64,000 bases of DNA from Metallyticus violacea. Its lineage: Eukaryota; Arthropoda; Insecta; Mantodea; Metallyticidae. The stretch is from NCBI GenBank assembly GCA_030762175.1, contig CM060831.1:26402001-26466000 (forward strand). Reading direction: 5' to 3'. Position 1 is the stretch's first letter. Every line of letters starts with the position of its first letter. Of the stretch, positions 47,641 through 58,460 are shown piece by piece. Made by a program: the position numbers and the translations under genes. A model generated the notes under the pieces. It saw only the letters and a program-made list of their open reading frames with translations, searched no databases and was not told the origin of the DNA.

Positions 47641-47911
47641 TCAACGTCTCTCCGGAAAATTGTTACGTATTCATAAAAACAGGACATTAGAATTGCTGAT
47701 GCGTTACTGCGGCCCTTGCAGAGTGGAATGAAGACTAGAAATAACTGCATTGTAACAAATTTAAATTGTTTTCTTGTTTCAAACCAGTATTTCTTACAGT
47801 TTTCAGTCCCAAAATTCAAATATAGCACAAGCATTTTGAGGAACAGATTTTTTTTTTTTTTGATTCCTTAGATAGATTTAGTATATATTTAGTAAGTTTT
47901 TTTATTAGTAT
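47641..47911. other. Unassigned short interval
   Basis: Nothing recognised; T-run at 47850-47861. Confidence 0.4.
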
Positions 47912-47954
47912 TTAACGCCCGTTTTTACTACTGAGGCAGGCGATAAGTGTGGAC
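47912..47954 (-). mobile_element. SINE-B 3' fragment inserted at a mariner relic
   Basis: TTTAACGCCCGTTTTTACTA on the plus strand is the SINE-B tail; similarity stops after about 43 bp, where the mariner relic begins. It is probably a strongly 5'-truncated insertion. Confidence 0.75.
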
Positions 47955-48620
47955 TATAGGGAGGGTGCTCCAGTACTGTCCAGTGAAATTTTGCAAGTTT
48001 TTCTCTTATCAAAACAACTGTGTGCAGACAGGTGTTGTCTTGGAGAAGTAGTTCTTGAATTGGTCTTTATGCTGAGAAATTAGATGAATAAATTGCCTTA
48101 GGAGTCCTAGGAATCTGTCAAGAGAACCTTCTCTCAGTTTGACAAGAGGGGATTCTCCATCTTTTCCTTCTTTCCCATCTTAATGCTCACTTGCTTCGAC
48201 TCAGGAATGTGTGGTGTACCCAAGTTTCAATGCAATGAACATCTCGGTGTTGAGCCAAAATACTCCGATACAGTCCCACACGTGAGACCTTTTGAGTCTC
48301 AGTGAGATTTCGAGGAAATCACCTCCCCGAGACTTTCCAGTAAAATTTGCCCAAACCTTAGAAGCAATTTCAGAAATTATCAAACGTTAGTCACGCTGGA
48401 TTAGGTCTCGAATGGCCACAGTGATTGTTTCTCCGAGGTCGATGTTAGTGACTTTCATTTGCTACAGTTTCTAGTCCTTCTATGAAACTTTTGTAGCCGA
48501 CATACACTTGTTTCTTAGACATCGTCTTATTCCCAATTTCGGCTCCAAACTTTTTGTAATCATGTGTTGCACAATCGACGAGTGTACCTCTTGCTCGGAC
48601 ATAATGCTACTGACAAACTA
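47955..48620 (-). pseudogene. Mariner transposase relic, reverse strand
   Basis: From right to left on the minus strand: MSKKQVYVGYKSFIEGLETV and ANESH (about 48520-48450; first helix-turn-helix), VAIRDLIQRD (about 48420), RLIISEIASKVWANFTGKS (about 48385-48325), IETWVHHTFLSRSK (about 48235-48190; first catalytic motif, the Asp of GDETW lost to frame change), LLQDNTCLHTVV (second Asp, about 48035) and FHWTVLEHPPYS (about 47985-47955). The third catalytic site is cut off by the SINE-B fragment. Confidence 0.75.
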
Positions 48621-50215
48621 AACGGCGAACCGGGTTTCCCCTTCTCCTTAACCCTCCATACGTAACGGCTCAAAGAGTTAATTTCAAATTTTCTATTTAT
48701 ATTTTGTTTACGAACACAAATTAGGTTTTAATGTATTATTTATAAAAGTGTATTTACACATATTTACAGTATTTTAATACTGCTGCACACATAATTGTTA
48801 TGCTTAACTAAATATGTTTTACATATTATTTTCTCTTGTATGTTGTCAGCATTGCTGCAGTACATTTCCCTTGTACCACTTTTCTCTGTTTGAAAAATCA
48901 CGATGAAATTTCTCCGCAAGTTTGCTGTTTTGCAAAAACTGAAAATAACCCATCAATGTTTGTGACTTTCACGGCCGGTGTCAGCAATATAGAAAAATTC
49001 CGGGGCTTGTATGTCGTGGTCTACTTCTTCTTGGACGTTTCGTCTACTTTTGCGATAGACATCTTCAGTGGCAAGGGTGAGGTCAAAGTGTATGATATAT
49101 TTTAATGTGATAATTGTAGGTAAGGGAGCCAAGATGGTGACAATATTCCGCAAGAACAGAATGTATAATGGACATCAGCAAAATATTCAGAAAGCTCGAG
49201 CAGTTTACAGTGATCAAGAGAAATTGTACATTACTAGCAAAGGAAAACAGACTTATCAAGGCTCTATACTCCTACTTTCCCCCTACCGGTTATTTCGAGG
49301 TAAAGGACAATCATAAAACACACTTTATAGCCAGTTGAAAGCTACAGGAAGATAAATGAAAAATGTTAAGTTAGAACAGAATTCTCACAACATATTTTTA
49401 AAAAACCTACAATTAATGCTAGAAGAAATGCTGCGTAAACAAATGTCGGAGTATAAACACAAAGAGTTGTGTAAAACAGAAATAAAATGCAAGTATAGGA
49501 GGAGAATCACAGAGAACAGGAGTGCACTTTGAGGCTAATCAAAGCAACATCTTCTGGTATAAATGCATCCCGCCCATTATTGCGTTTCTTTAACACACAT
49601 TCGAAAGGGCAAGATCAACAAAGGTTATCGTATATGAAAGGGCTACTAGGGCAGTGGGTGTATGCCACCTGCGCACAAGAGCACGTCAAAAGAAGTGAGA
49701 ATATACCAGTTGAGAGGAGGGATCCCAAGAATCTTCCCAGATCTCTAAGAAGAGCAGGAAATGAGGATGTTATTTGTGCATCTTAATGCGTATTCACTGG
49801 TACATAAGGCGTAATCATTTTGTACCAGAAGAATATTTCACAAATAATGGACCAAATATCGAAATATGTTTTGTTTATTTTTACTTTAGGTGTATGGATC
49901 CAAGATTATCAATATTATAACAAAGATAACTGAAGGGATCTTTACTAGACACGAGAAGATATTGAAATTCGGGATGTTCTCGCAAGTGAAGCAGCTTTGA
50001 AGAATGTTCTAAGGCAAATTTAACACTGACGATGACGGGAGATTCCCTATCTCAAATTTATGTCTAACACCAATCTACATTATGTGTTGCGGATACATAA
50101 TATCTTTCATCTTGAATTGCATCTGGTTTCATGTCTAGAAATGTATACTGAAGTTTTCCAGTTGTATTTGAAAAATTCTAGGAAAATTCCCAATTACTGA
50201 GGTTAAGTTTATCGT
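48621..50215. other. Unassigned interval
   Basis: At 48975-49085 the minus strand reads CACTGAAGATGTCTATCGCA, then AAAGTAGACGAAACGTCCAA. This GAAGATG--CGAAACGTC layout occurs, from memory, in some Penelope-like or other retroelements, but no protein was found. Other frames are unrecognised. Confidence 0.4.
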
Positions 50216-50218
50216 TTA

Positions 50219-51877
50219 ATGCCCGTTGCATAAAGCTCTAGATATCTACTCAATAACTTCTGTTTCATAAATTGTATAAGACAGATATCTTACATCTGTT
50301 TCCTAACTAAAAGTTAACCTTTCGACAACTGTAAGTAAGTTTGAAAGTGAAGTTCACATCTGTCCAACAGATGACGACTTGCATTTTTGTTTCGTAGTTA
50401 CTGTAACTGTTACCAGTAGCGTAATTCTGTTAAACAGTAGAACATCAAAGATAGGAAGAATATAATATATTAGTAAAAAGTTACAAGTGAAGTCATATAA
50501 GAGGAAGATGGAGGAACAGCTGTCACCTAAAATTAGGTTATGTCAACTCTTAGTAATAAATTCATATGTGCAGCATGAGCGAGTATTATTCCTGCTGTAT
50601 TTTTCTCAAAAAATAATGACAGTTAAAATACTTTTTGTATTTTTCAATATTCAAATTTAATATTGCACTAAGTAAAAGTTCGTATATTTTCATGCAGACG
50701 GCTATGTTTCAGCTTCATTTGCAGTCCAGAAATGGCAGAAGAATCGAAAGCTTCCCGGTTTCGTTCGAACATATTTTATTTAATTAGTTCACTTCATGTT
50801 TATATATACATTTATTTATATTTTTCATTACGATCAAAACTTGTATAAAGGATATGAAAAGAGATGATTATAAAAGAAGGAAGCAAGGAAAGAAACTATT
50901 TTCGTGGAATTTACTGGGAACCTTAAAAGTGAACATAAACTATAGATGCTGGACTAAAATATTCAATTTGAAACAAAAGGCCAATGTCATACTTTAATTG
51001 CACTATGGACACTGGTGAGCGGAGTCGTTAAGACATAGAATCATGAACAGCAGGCCTAGGAGTTTGATTCTAATTAGGACTAATGTCGTGGTTTGAGATT
51101 TTTTCCAGGATTTCCTCAGTCCTAATAAATGGCAGCAAATACAGGGAGGTACTTTATGCCTAGAATATTTAATTCCTTAAAAAAAAATCCTTTCCCAATT
51201 TATCATTTCATCTCGTGAGTTTAATAATATTTTATTTTATTTTATTTTTGTTGTTTATTGAGTTTATTGTTATTATGAAATTTTATTTGGTTGGGGTGAC
51301 TGGAAAATAAATATAACATTTCTTTTCGTTAATGATAATAATTATCATTATCATCAGTGTCCTACCACGTGTGTTGCCTCAGTATTAATAACGGTCGTTA
51401 AATACGATTCAAATTTCAATAAATTTTGCCAAGGCAAAAGGAATGCTAAAGGTTATAAGAACTTTAATGAATTTAAAAACAATATATTAATTGAAGTTCC
51501 GAAGCGAAATGCATAAATGAAAATTAAAGAACAGATAAGCATAAAGCTGAAGATTAAAAAAATCATATAGCTTGAAATTAAATTATTTTCGGTTCTCCTT
51601 CAGATGTAAGTGCGCGGAGATGCATCAATAGAATGCTCTAAAAGTGGATTTATTCCAACTTCCTTCGTTAAAGACTTAATACTATCCATCATCTTACACA
51701 TTAGATATATCAAAGCGATATTTGTTGATTTTTCGTCAGATAAGTTATCGAAAAACATGTTTGATATTCTTGTCTAACGTTTTAGAAACACTTATCGAAC
51801 AGATAAAGTACATTTCGTAAACATTTATCCATCTAATAACCTATCGAACAGTTATTTAGTGTTTCAGAAGCCGGTTG
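50219..51877 (+). mobile_element. Harbinger-like element, long copy
   Basis: This pairs in inverted orientation with 53116-54079. Termini are CCCGTTGCATAAAG at 50222 and the reverse complement CCGGCTTCTGAAAC at about 51859-51872, with TTA on both sides (50216-50218 and 51878-51880), the target duplication type of PIF/Harbinger elements. Subterminal parts are rich in ATCTGTTC and GATAAGT motifs. The copy has about 700 bp not found in the shorter partner (about 50830-51595), including a SINE-B. No transposase is readable, so it is non-autonomous. Confidence 0.6.
51012..51403 (+). mobile_element. SINE-B split by a 127-bp insert
   Basis: A degraded head (GGAGTCGTTAAGACATAG), a body with TTTTTTCCAGGATTTCCTCA to about 51217, an AT-rich stretch at 51218-51344 of unknown origin, then the SINE-B end (ATCATCAGTGTCC, then CGGTCGTTAAATAC). 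It lies in the extra part of the long Harbinger-like copy. Confidence 0.75.
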
Positions 51878-51984
51878 TTAAACATTTTTAAGATAACTGT
51901 TAATTTACGTGAGGTTCGATTTCAATAAAGACTTGGGAGGCACATTGAGTTTTAATATTTTCAAAATATTAGCTTATGACAACA

Positions 51985-52177
51985 CCAGGATCTGAGGTGT
52001 TTTCCAGGTTTGCCTCAGTTCTCATAAATTGCAAATGTCGGAGAGATGTCCTAAACTTAGGTCTGGAACGCTTCGTACCTTTAAAAAAAATCCTTTCCCA
52101 GTTTACATTTCATCTCATGTATCATCAGTGATCACCGCCCGTGATGCCTCAGTAGTAAAAACGGGCGTTAAACATAA
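51985..52177 (+). mobile_element. SINE-B, 5'-truncated
   Basis: It begins in the body (TTTTCCAGGTTTGCCTCAGT) and runs to the intact tail AGTAAAAACGGGCGTTAAAC. The tRNA head is missing. Confidence 0.88.
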
Positions 52178-53112
52178 TAAAAAAAAATACTATTCTTAAG
52201 TTATATCTCATGGAAAAAAGATCCCTAAATGTGTGCTGTGTACTTAATTTTTTGTTTGTAATGTTTCTTTATCAGATTATTTTTAATCTTGTGATATTTG
52301 CCTCCGCATGTTTGTTGAAATAGTGGTAATGTTTCTTGTCTCATTTTCTAAAAAGCTGAAGTTACTTTTATCATCTTAGAATGGAATTGAGGGAACATTT
52401 TAAAAGCCATGTTATGAACACTTGCTTTGATTACGGGGAGCAGTTTTTGAAAACTAAGTCACACATCTCTACTTTACAACATGATCTCAGAGATAAGTAT
52501 GCATGACTAAGTAGAAATTATTCTGACACATTACCCTCAAAGGGAACGCAGTGTTCACCAACCAGAGAATGGCTAATGATCAAGTTTTATGGCGCTCTCG
52601 CACAAAAAACACGCATTTACTGCGAACGAGTCATTTCTCCTACCGCCGCATGTGTGCACACTTAGGTTCAGCTAAACTTAGCGTTCAGTAAACTCAAAGG
52701 AGTTCCCTGCAAACTAACACTTCTTAGAAGGTGCGCATTTAGAGGTCACAGAGAAAAAATAGCATGAGTTGGTGCTGCCAGCAGTGTTAAAAGGAGGATG
52801 GGATCTTGAAAATAAGGGGTGCAAAAAACCGCTTCTGTAACTATATCATTAGTGGCATAGTGTGAACCCTAGCGTGCAATTATTTCTTAAGTGTCTAGTG
52901 GCTCCCCCCTTTAATGTCGGCTCTGCATAAGAAGTTAAAATACATATTGAAACCTTCCCTGAAGCTTTCAACAGTAATAGCTGCTGAAATTCAGAATTTA
53001 AAAGTAGATATAAGAAATATATTTTGTAAGTGAACAAGCCCTAACATCAGCTGATGAAGTTACTCGATTTCCACATTTGTATCGCACACCAGAAGCAGGT
53101 GATTTGCGCGAT
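52178..53112. other. Unassigned spacer between the inverted Harbinger-like copies
   Basis: No recognisable gene or repeat. Confidence 0.45.
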
Positions 53113-53115
53113 TAA

Positions 53116-54079
53116 GACCCCGGTTTCTGAAACGCCAAATGATGGGCTATCGGATAGATAAACGTTTCCGAAAAGAAATATATCTATTCCATAACTTTAT
53201 CTGTTCGATAAGTGTTTCTGAAACGTTAGATAGATAATATCAAAGAGATATACTTTCGACAACTAATCTGCAGATATCTCTTTGGTATGTCTGATGTATA
53301 AGATGACTGAAATAAATCTACTTGTAGAGCATTTGACGTAATATCTCCGCGCACATAATATCTGAAGGAGAACAGGAAAATAAATAAATGTGTGCAAATA
53401 AAAATCAAATGGACTAATGAAGTAACATTTGTTCGAGCGCAGCAGGGAAGCTCAATTTTTCTGTCATCTCTCGACTGAACTGATGCTGCCACATTACCGT
53501 ATGCATCATAGTATACGAACGTTATCTCAAAGTGGAATATTACGCTTGAATATTGACAACTACGTAATAAAGTATTTAAATAGTCATTATTTTTGAGAAA
53601 AATATACAAGGAATAATAATAATAACAACAAAAACAACAACAGTTTGTGTTGCACATTAAAACACGCGAATTTGTTACTGAGGAATGGACATAAACTTAT
53701 TCAAGGTGGCAAGCATCTTGCTCCAACACGACCTCACTTGTAATTTTTTACTAATACGTTACATTCTTTCCTGACAAGAGAAGTGACAACTCCATACTTT
53801 GTAATTAATGTATATTTCAATGTATTAGACCATATTTTCTTATATTCTGTTTGATGTTCTATTGTTTTACAGCAATACGACGCTAATGGTAACAACTGCA
53901 TCAATTACATGATAAAAACGCAGGTCGCCATCTTTTGCATACTACTGAACTACACTAACAAACAGATAGTTATCCAAAGGTTACTTTCTCCCTGGGAAAC
54001 GGATGTAAATTATCTATCCGATAAAATTTATGGAACAGATACTTATGGTGTAGATATCTAGAGGTTTATGCAACCGACC
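53116..54079 (-). mobile_element. Harbinger-like element, short copy, inverted
   Basis: About 964 bp with ends GACCCCGGTTTCTGAAAC (left) and, on the reverse strand, GGTCGGTTGCATAAAC (right), flanked by TAA at 53113-53115 and 54080-54082. It aligns with most of the long copy on the other strand, roughly three quarters of positions by eye (for example AAACACTTATCGAACAGATA and ATAAAG, shared exactly). The 143-codon minus-strand frame at 53226-53657 lies inside it and is not a convincing gene. Confidence 0.65.
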
Positions 54080-54463
54080 TAAGGCTTTCCAAATTCATAA
54101 GAAAACATAGCAGATTGTGTAATTGGTTTGACACTGTGTTCTCATACAGGATAGGAAATGCTACTTTGCGATCGGAAATATTTTGAGTATACCGCTCTAC
54201 GAGGGTTCCTCGTAAAGTTTCCGGACCTGAATAAACTGTTTATAATTTTGCGTAAGATATACGAGGTCTCTTCAAAAAGTATTGCGGCGAATTTTGAATG
54301 TCCGCGGGCTACGTATATTCGATTGTTTTGTGGCGTTATGTTGGTACTCATGTCCCTCACTTATGTGGACAAGCTCGGCCATTTTGAATGTTCAGTTAAT
54401 TGTTGACAGCTATTTTGCTTGGACGTGTTTTGGCTCGTCTTCGATTTTTGCCTATTCCAAAAA

Positions 54464-55503
54464 ATGGAACAAAGAATCTGTATCAAATTTTGTGTGAAAA
54501 CCAAAATTAAGTTCGCGGATGCATTCCGAATGTTGACTGTGGCATATGGTGAAGCTACCTTGAACCAAAGCAACGTTTATCGGTGGTACAAAATGTTCTC
54601 ATAGGGTCGAGAAGATATGAACGAGAAGAGCGTCCCGGACGCCCGAGCTCGTCAACAACAGACGAAAACATTGAAGAAGTGAAGAAAATAGTATTGGCCA
54701 GTCGTCGAATCTCCGTTAGAGAAGTTGCTGCGGACCTAAACATATCGATTGGCTCGTGCCATTCGATTTTTACCAATGATTTGGGCATGAGACGGGTCGC
54801 CGCAAAATTCGTACCAAAGTTGCTCAATTTCGACCCAAAACACCATCGCATTAACGTTGCAAAGGAGCTGTTGAACTCTGTCCGCGACGACCCAAATTTT
54901 CTCCAGAGGGTCATTAATGGTGACGAATCATGGGTTTATGGTTATGACATGGAAACCAAAGCTCAATCATCCCAATGGATGCTGCCACACGAGTCATGAC
55001 CGAAAAAAGCGCGCCAAGTTCGGTCGAATGTGAAGGTTTTGCTTACAGTTTTCTTCGATTGCAGGGGCGTGGTGCATCATGAGTTCTTGCCACAGGGTAG
55101 AACGGTCAATAAGGAATATTACCTGCAAGTTATGCGCAATTTGCGCGAAGCAATCCGCCAGAAACGCCCGGATTTGTGGAAGAACAAAAATTGGCTTTTG
55201 CACCATGATAACGCCCCTGCTTTTGCGCGAATTTTTGGGCAAAAACAACACACTTATGATGCCGCAGCCACCGTACTCCCCAGACTTTTTTTTTTTTTTT
55301 TGTTCCCAAAACTGAAGAGGCCCATGAAAGGACGACGCTACGGCACGATTGAGGAGATAAAGACAGCATCGAAGGAGGAGCTGAATAAGATCACAAAAAA
55401 CGACTTTTTAAAGTGCTTCGAGGATTGGACAAAACGTTGGCACAAGTGTGTAATATCTGGTGGGCATTACTTTGAAGGGGACAAAATAGATATTCAAGAA
55501 TAA
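54464..55503 (+). pseudogene. Mariner transposase, broken
   Basis: The start ATG at 54464 follows a 202-bp leader. MEQRICIKFCVKTKIKFADA begins the first helix-turn-helix; TAG at 54602-54604 stops it after 46 codons. A one-base shift near ERPGRP changes frame; RRISVREVAADLNISIGSCH is the second helix-turn-helix. The first catalytic Asp is in NGDESW (codon 54922-54924), the second in HHDNAP (55207-55209), 95 codons on. TGA at 54997-54999 is a second stop. After NAPA the frame shifts (KNNTLMMPQPPYSPD), then a T16 run replaces the LAPCDFF segment with the third Asp. The C-terminus FPKLKRPMKGRRYGTIEEIK to DIQE is intact, with stop TAA at 55501. Not functional. Confidence 0.92.
55286..55301. repeat. 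T16 run replacing the third catalytic site
   Basis: It sits between YSPD and the LFPKLKR block. In the family GACTT occurs twice here (SPDL and CDFF codons). A deletion between those repeats followed by slippage would give exactly this arrangement. Confidence 0.85.
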
Positions 55504-55659
55504 ATAAATACTTTTTGAAAAAACACAAAATTCGCGATACTTTTTGAACAGACCTCGTATGTGCCATGTGATAGCCCATACTTTCTTTTGGAAATCGGCA
55601 CAACTCCCGCCAGCTGCTATCATTGCAGCCTCAACAATGTGAGTCAAAAGAAGCGTGGG

Positions 55660-55802
55660 GCAAGAACGATACCGTGTAATAATTTATTGCGATTTTAAAA
55701 GCGGCTTAAACCAAGAACAATGTCTTGGGAGGCTTGCATGACTTGCTCCTTAGCGCAAAAAAAAAAAAAAAAAAAAAGAAGAAGAAGAAGAAGAAGAAGA
55801 AG

Positions 55803-55833
<31 letters not shown>

Positions 55834-56530
55834 GTAGAGAAGATAAAGGGCTTCGACGACAGCGATTGCAGAAAACATCTGAGCTGTTGAGATGTTGCAA
55901 GAAAACCTATAAGGATTTAGAACCATCCCTTAATGTAGGATTCGGAAATGTTTCAAACATTTTACATGATTATTTAAAAGTTAGATCTTTTCATCTTTCT
56001 GCTTTTTCCATAACCCCAGTGAAGAGCAGAAGGAATACTCCAACGATACAGCTGTAGATACCGTCGCCATGTTTCTGAAATCATAACAGGTGACTCTATC
56101 AATATCATTCGGAAACAACCATCAGTCAGACAACACGCCTGCAGCGAGAGTCAAGAGAGTGTGGGGAAGAAAGTTATGGTGACGTTTTTCTCCATTACCG
56201 TTCATGTGGCAACAATTTCCCCCGAAGATCGAAGTGCAGAGTAATGTAAACAGCGTGTCTCCCGAAAGTGTGAAAAACCGCCGAGAGGCATCAGACTGCA
56301 CAACCCCAATGCTACACTTCACCTTTTGGCCATAGTCTTTGACCAGGCACCTTGCCACTTTTTCCTGTTTCCTTTGGCGAAGAACGGACTGCGGGAGAGA
56401 ACTTTTTAAGTCAGAAGATGCTGTAGTAGAGTACGAAGAGAACCTTATCACCGCTCAGGATAATGAGTGGCACCAACGCTTCCAGTCTTGCCATATAGAG
56501 AGAGGCTGAGGAAGAATATTTTGACGAAGT
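55660..56530 (+). pseudogene. Mariner transposase relic with an A/GAA expansion
   Basis: RYRVIIYCDFKSGLNQEQCL and GRLA (55670-55735) fit a mariner N-terminal helix-turn-helix. A poly-A plus GAA tract follows, then PSLNVGFGNVSNILHDYLKV (about 55925-55985, second helix-turn-helix), and finally FDQAPCHFFLFPLAKNGLRE (about 56335-56395; the third catalytic Asp, of SPDLAPCD, is replaced by His) and NEWHQRFQSC (56465-56495). The central catalytic part is largely missing. Confidence 0.65.
55757..55832. repeat. A21 plus (GAA)n tract inside the mariner relic
   Basis: Twenty-one A followed by about 18 GAA units. The poly-Lys and poly-Phe frames over it are artefacts. Confidence 0.95.
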
Positions 56531-56789
56531 TGTAGTTATTCAAGATTTCGTTAATATCTCCCTCCTATGTGGAATCTTTCTAAGTGTCCTTGTATTGTGG
56601 AAGTATAAATGTATTAATAATATAGCAGTATGTCTTTGTTTCGCATGCATTTCAAGTTTTAGCGAATGCCGAAGTAATGTAGCTATTGCGGTTGCACCCA
56701 TGAAACGGTTTCTGAAAGTTTCTTCATAGTTTCATCGATCCTGCTTACTAGGCACCAAATGAAAAAAAATTATAATATATGACTGTTAA

Positions 56790-57370
56790 CGCTCTGGCGG
56801 CCACTATTTTTGTTTTTTCTCAATGAAACTCAGTATATAACGATCAATTAACAAACAATTCATCGAGTTCGTTAACCAGCAAAATTGGACTTTGGAAGAG
56901 GGGCTTAACCTAAAACGAAAATTTAAAAATCGCTCTGGCGGCCGCAATTGTTTTATTTTTTTTTCAGCAAAACTCGGAATATATATATATATATATATAT
57001 ATATAATTGATATAAAAATAGTTTCTGAAAATCAATGAAATCAGACTATTAGGAGTGCGGGATTTACCTGAAACCCAAAATTTAAAAATTGCTCTAGCGG
57101 CACCAATATATTTTTTTTCGCGACGAAATTTAGTATGTGCAATTTAAATAAAATAAGAAAAACAGTTTCTGAAAAAGAAGTTTCTAAAAACCGAAATTTA
57201 ATAGTTTATAATTATTTATTTTCTGGTAGCAGACACGTAAGTTATTGCTTCCACGCAAATACTGTAAACTCAAAGTGTAACTTCTCAGCTCTAGCACTCT
57301 ATAATAACCTTCACAAATTTCACTTGCTGAGGAATACGCTTAGTTTACGCAGCTCGTGTGTGACGAGTTT
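56790..57370 (+). repeat. Unclassified element with ~140-bp internal repeats, copy 2
   Basis: Units start with GCTCTGGCGGCC at 56791, GCTCTGGCGGCC at 56932 and GCTCTAGCGGCACC at 57091 (spacing 141 and 159 bp; the second unit carries an AT expansion at 56979-57005). Unit order matches copy 1 (29490-30000, other strand): unit 1 has CATCGAGTTCGTTAACCAGC in both, unit 3 has GGCACCAATAT in both. The non-repeat end AATAACCTTCACAAATTTCA also matches. A whole element is therefore duplicated, not just a satellite unit. Confidence 0.78.
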
Positions 57371-58460
57371 TAACTAATTTCATTATCTATCGCAGTTTTG
57401 TCACAAGAGTAATGCAAGAATGCAGGCAAACTATGAGTGTAGCTGAGGCAGGGCATCTGCAAGTGATGGGTGTATTGTAATATCACATCTGTATTCGTTC
57501 GTTGTTTTTAGCCACCCTTTTTCGGTACTTAACATGTGATGTGTAATTCCAATGATGACTTCTGCCTTGTTGAAAATCCTTTACCAATGCCAAGAAGAGA
57601 ATACGATTACAGAAAGGATATAAAGGTAAATTTTGTTTAGTATGCTTTTATATGTGAAATTCCTTTATTTAAGTGAACACTTGGTCCATTGACATTAAGG
57701 GATAATGTAGATTTAAGATAGGGTAACTCCATAACCACTGCTCAAAAAGAGGACAGGCCCTGAGGATTTTGCACCAAAATGTTGATTGCACAAAAACAAA
57801 AGATTACAAATTGAAAGGATATATATCTTTTTTTTATGCTTCATTGACAGATTAGTAAGAAACAGGCGTTTTTCGGTTTTCTTTTAAAGTTTGGTGTTTA
57901 TTTATTTTATGTCTTTGTAAAAAAACGCTTAAAACATATTTTATTGAAAGAAAAACAAGTTTTCTTTAACTTAAACAGGTAAATATGTCATAAAAGATAA
58001 ATGTATGTGGCTATTGTTTAAAGCAGAATGCGGCCATACAGTTCACATTATGTTCCCCCATACTGCGCAGCAAGTGTTTCAAGAATAAATACCTTCGTTC
58101 ACTGTCAACATTAGCACATGGATAAAAAACTGGCGAGCTCTTTGCTGCATATCAAACACACCTGCCAGAACTTGCACAATATTTACCTTGCCAACTCGCA
58201 TCATAAAATGACCAGATTGCTGTCCAAGTTCACTGTACCTTGCAGCCGATTTCACCTTTCCTACTCGACAGCCTATTAGCTGCATCTTCGGATATTATTT
58301 GAGACTGCGTTCATTTTCTCACTCTGCAACTGAACATCTTTTTTCCCATCATTTCTATCTTGTGGGTTATTTTGGCGAAATATAAAATAAATTATAATCG
58401 CGAAAGACACGGGTTGGTACAGATTGCACAAATCTTAAATAACGAAAATTATTTTTGCAG
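57371..58460. other. Unassigned interval
   Basis: The 58079-58285 minus-strand frame (MQLIGCRVGKVKSAARYSEL as start) is open but unrecognised. Nothing else. Confidence 0.4.

Larger units (their letters stand above)
54262..55557 (+). mobile_element. Mariner transposon, nearly complete, dead
   Basis: A 1296-bp element. The left terminus CGAGGTCTCTTCAAAAAGTA matches the inverted right terminus (reverse complement CGAGGTCTGTTCAAAAAGTA), 25 of about 27 positions over the longer repeat. The target dinucleotide TA is present at 54260-54261 and 55558-55559. Size, TA flanks and the DD34D-type transposase identify a mariner. It is the only DNA transposon here with both ends, both TA flanks and a near full-length gene. 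Confidence 0.92.

Noticed and set aside
53226..53657. 143-codon minus-strand open frame
   Set aside because: It lies within a Harbinger-like non-autonomous element, its partner copy at 50.2-51.9 kb does not keep the frame, and the start is a poly-Cys/Tyr stretch from a repeat.
55725..56057. 110-codon plus-strand frame with poly-Lys
   Set aside because: Most of it is the A/GAA microsatellite; only the tail end reads through a mariner relic.
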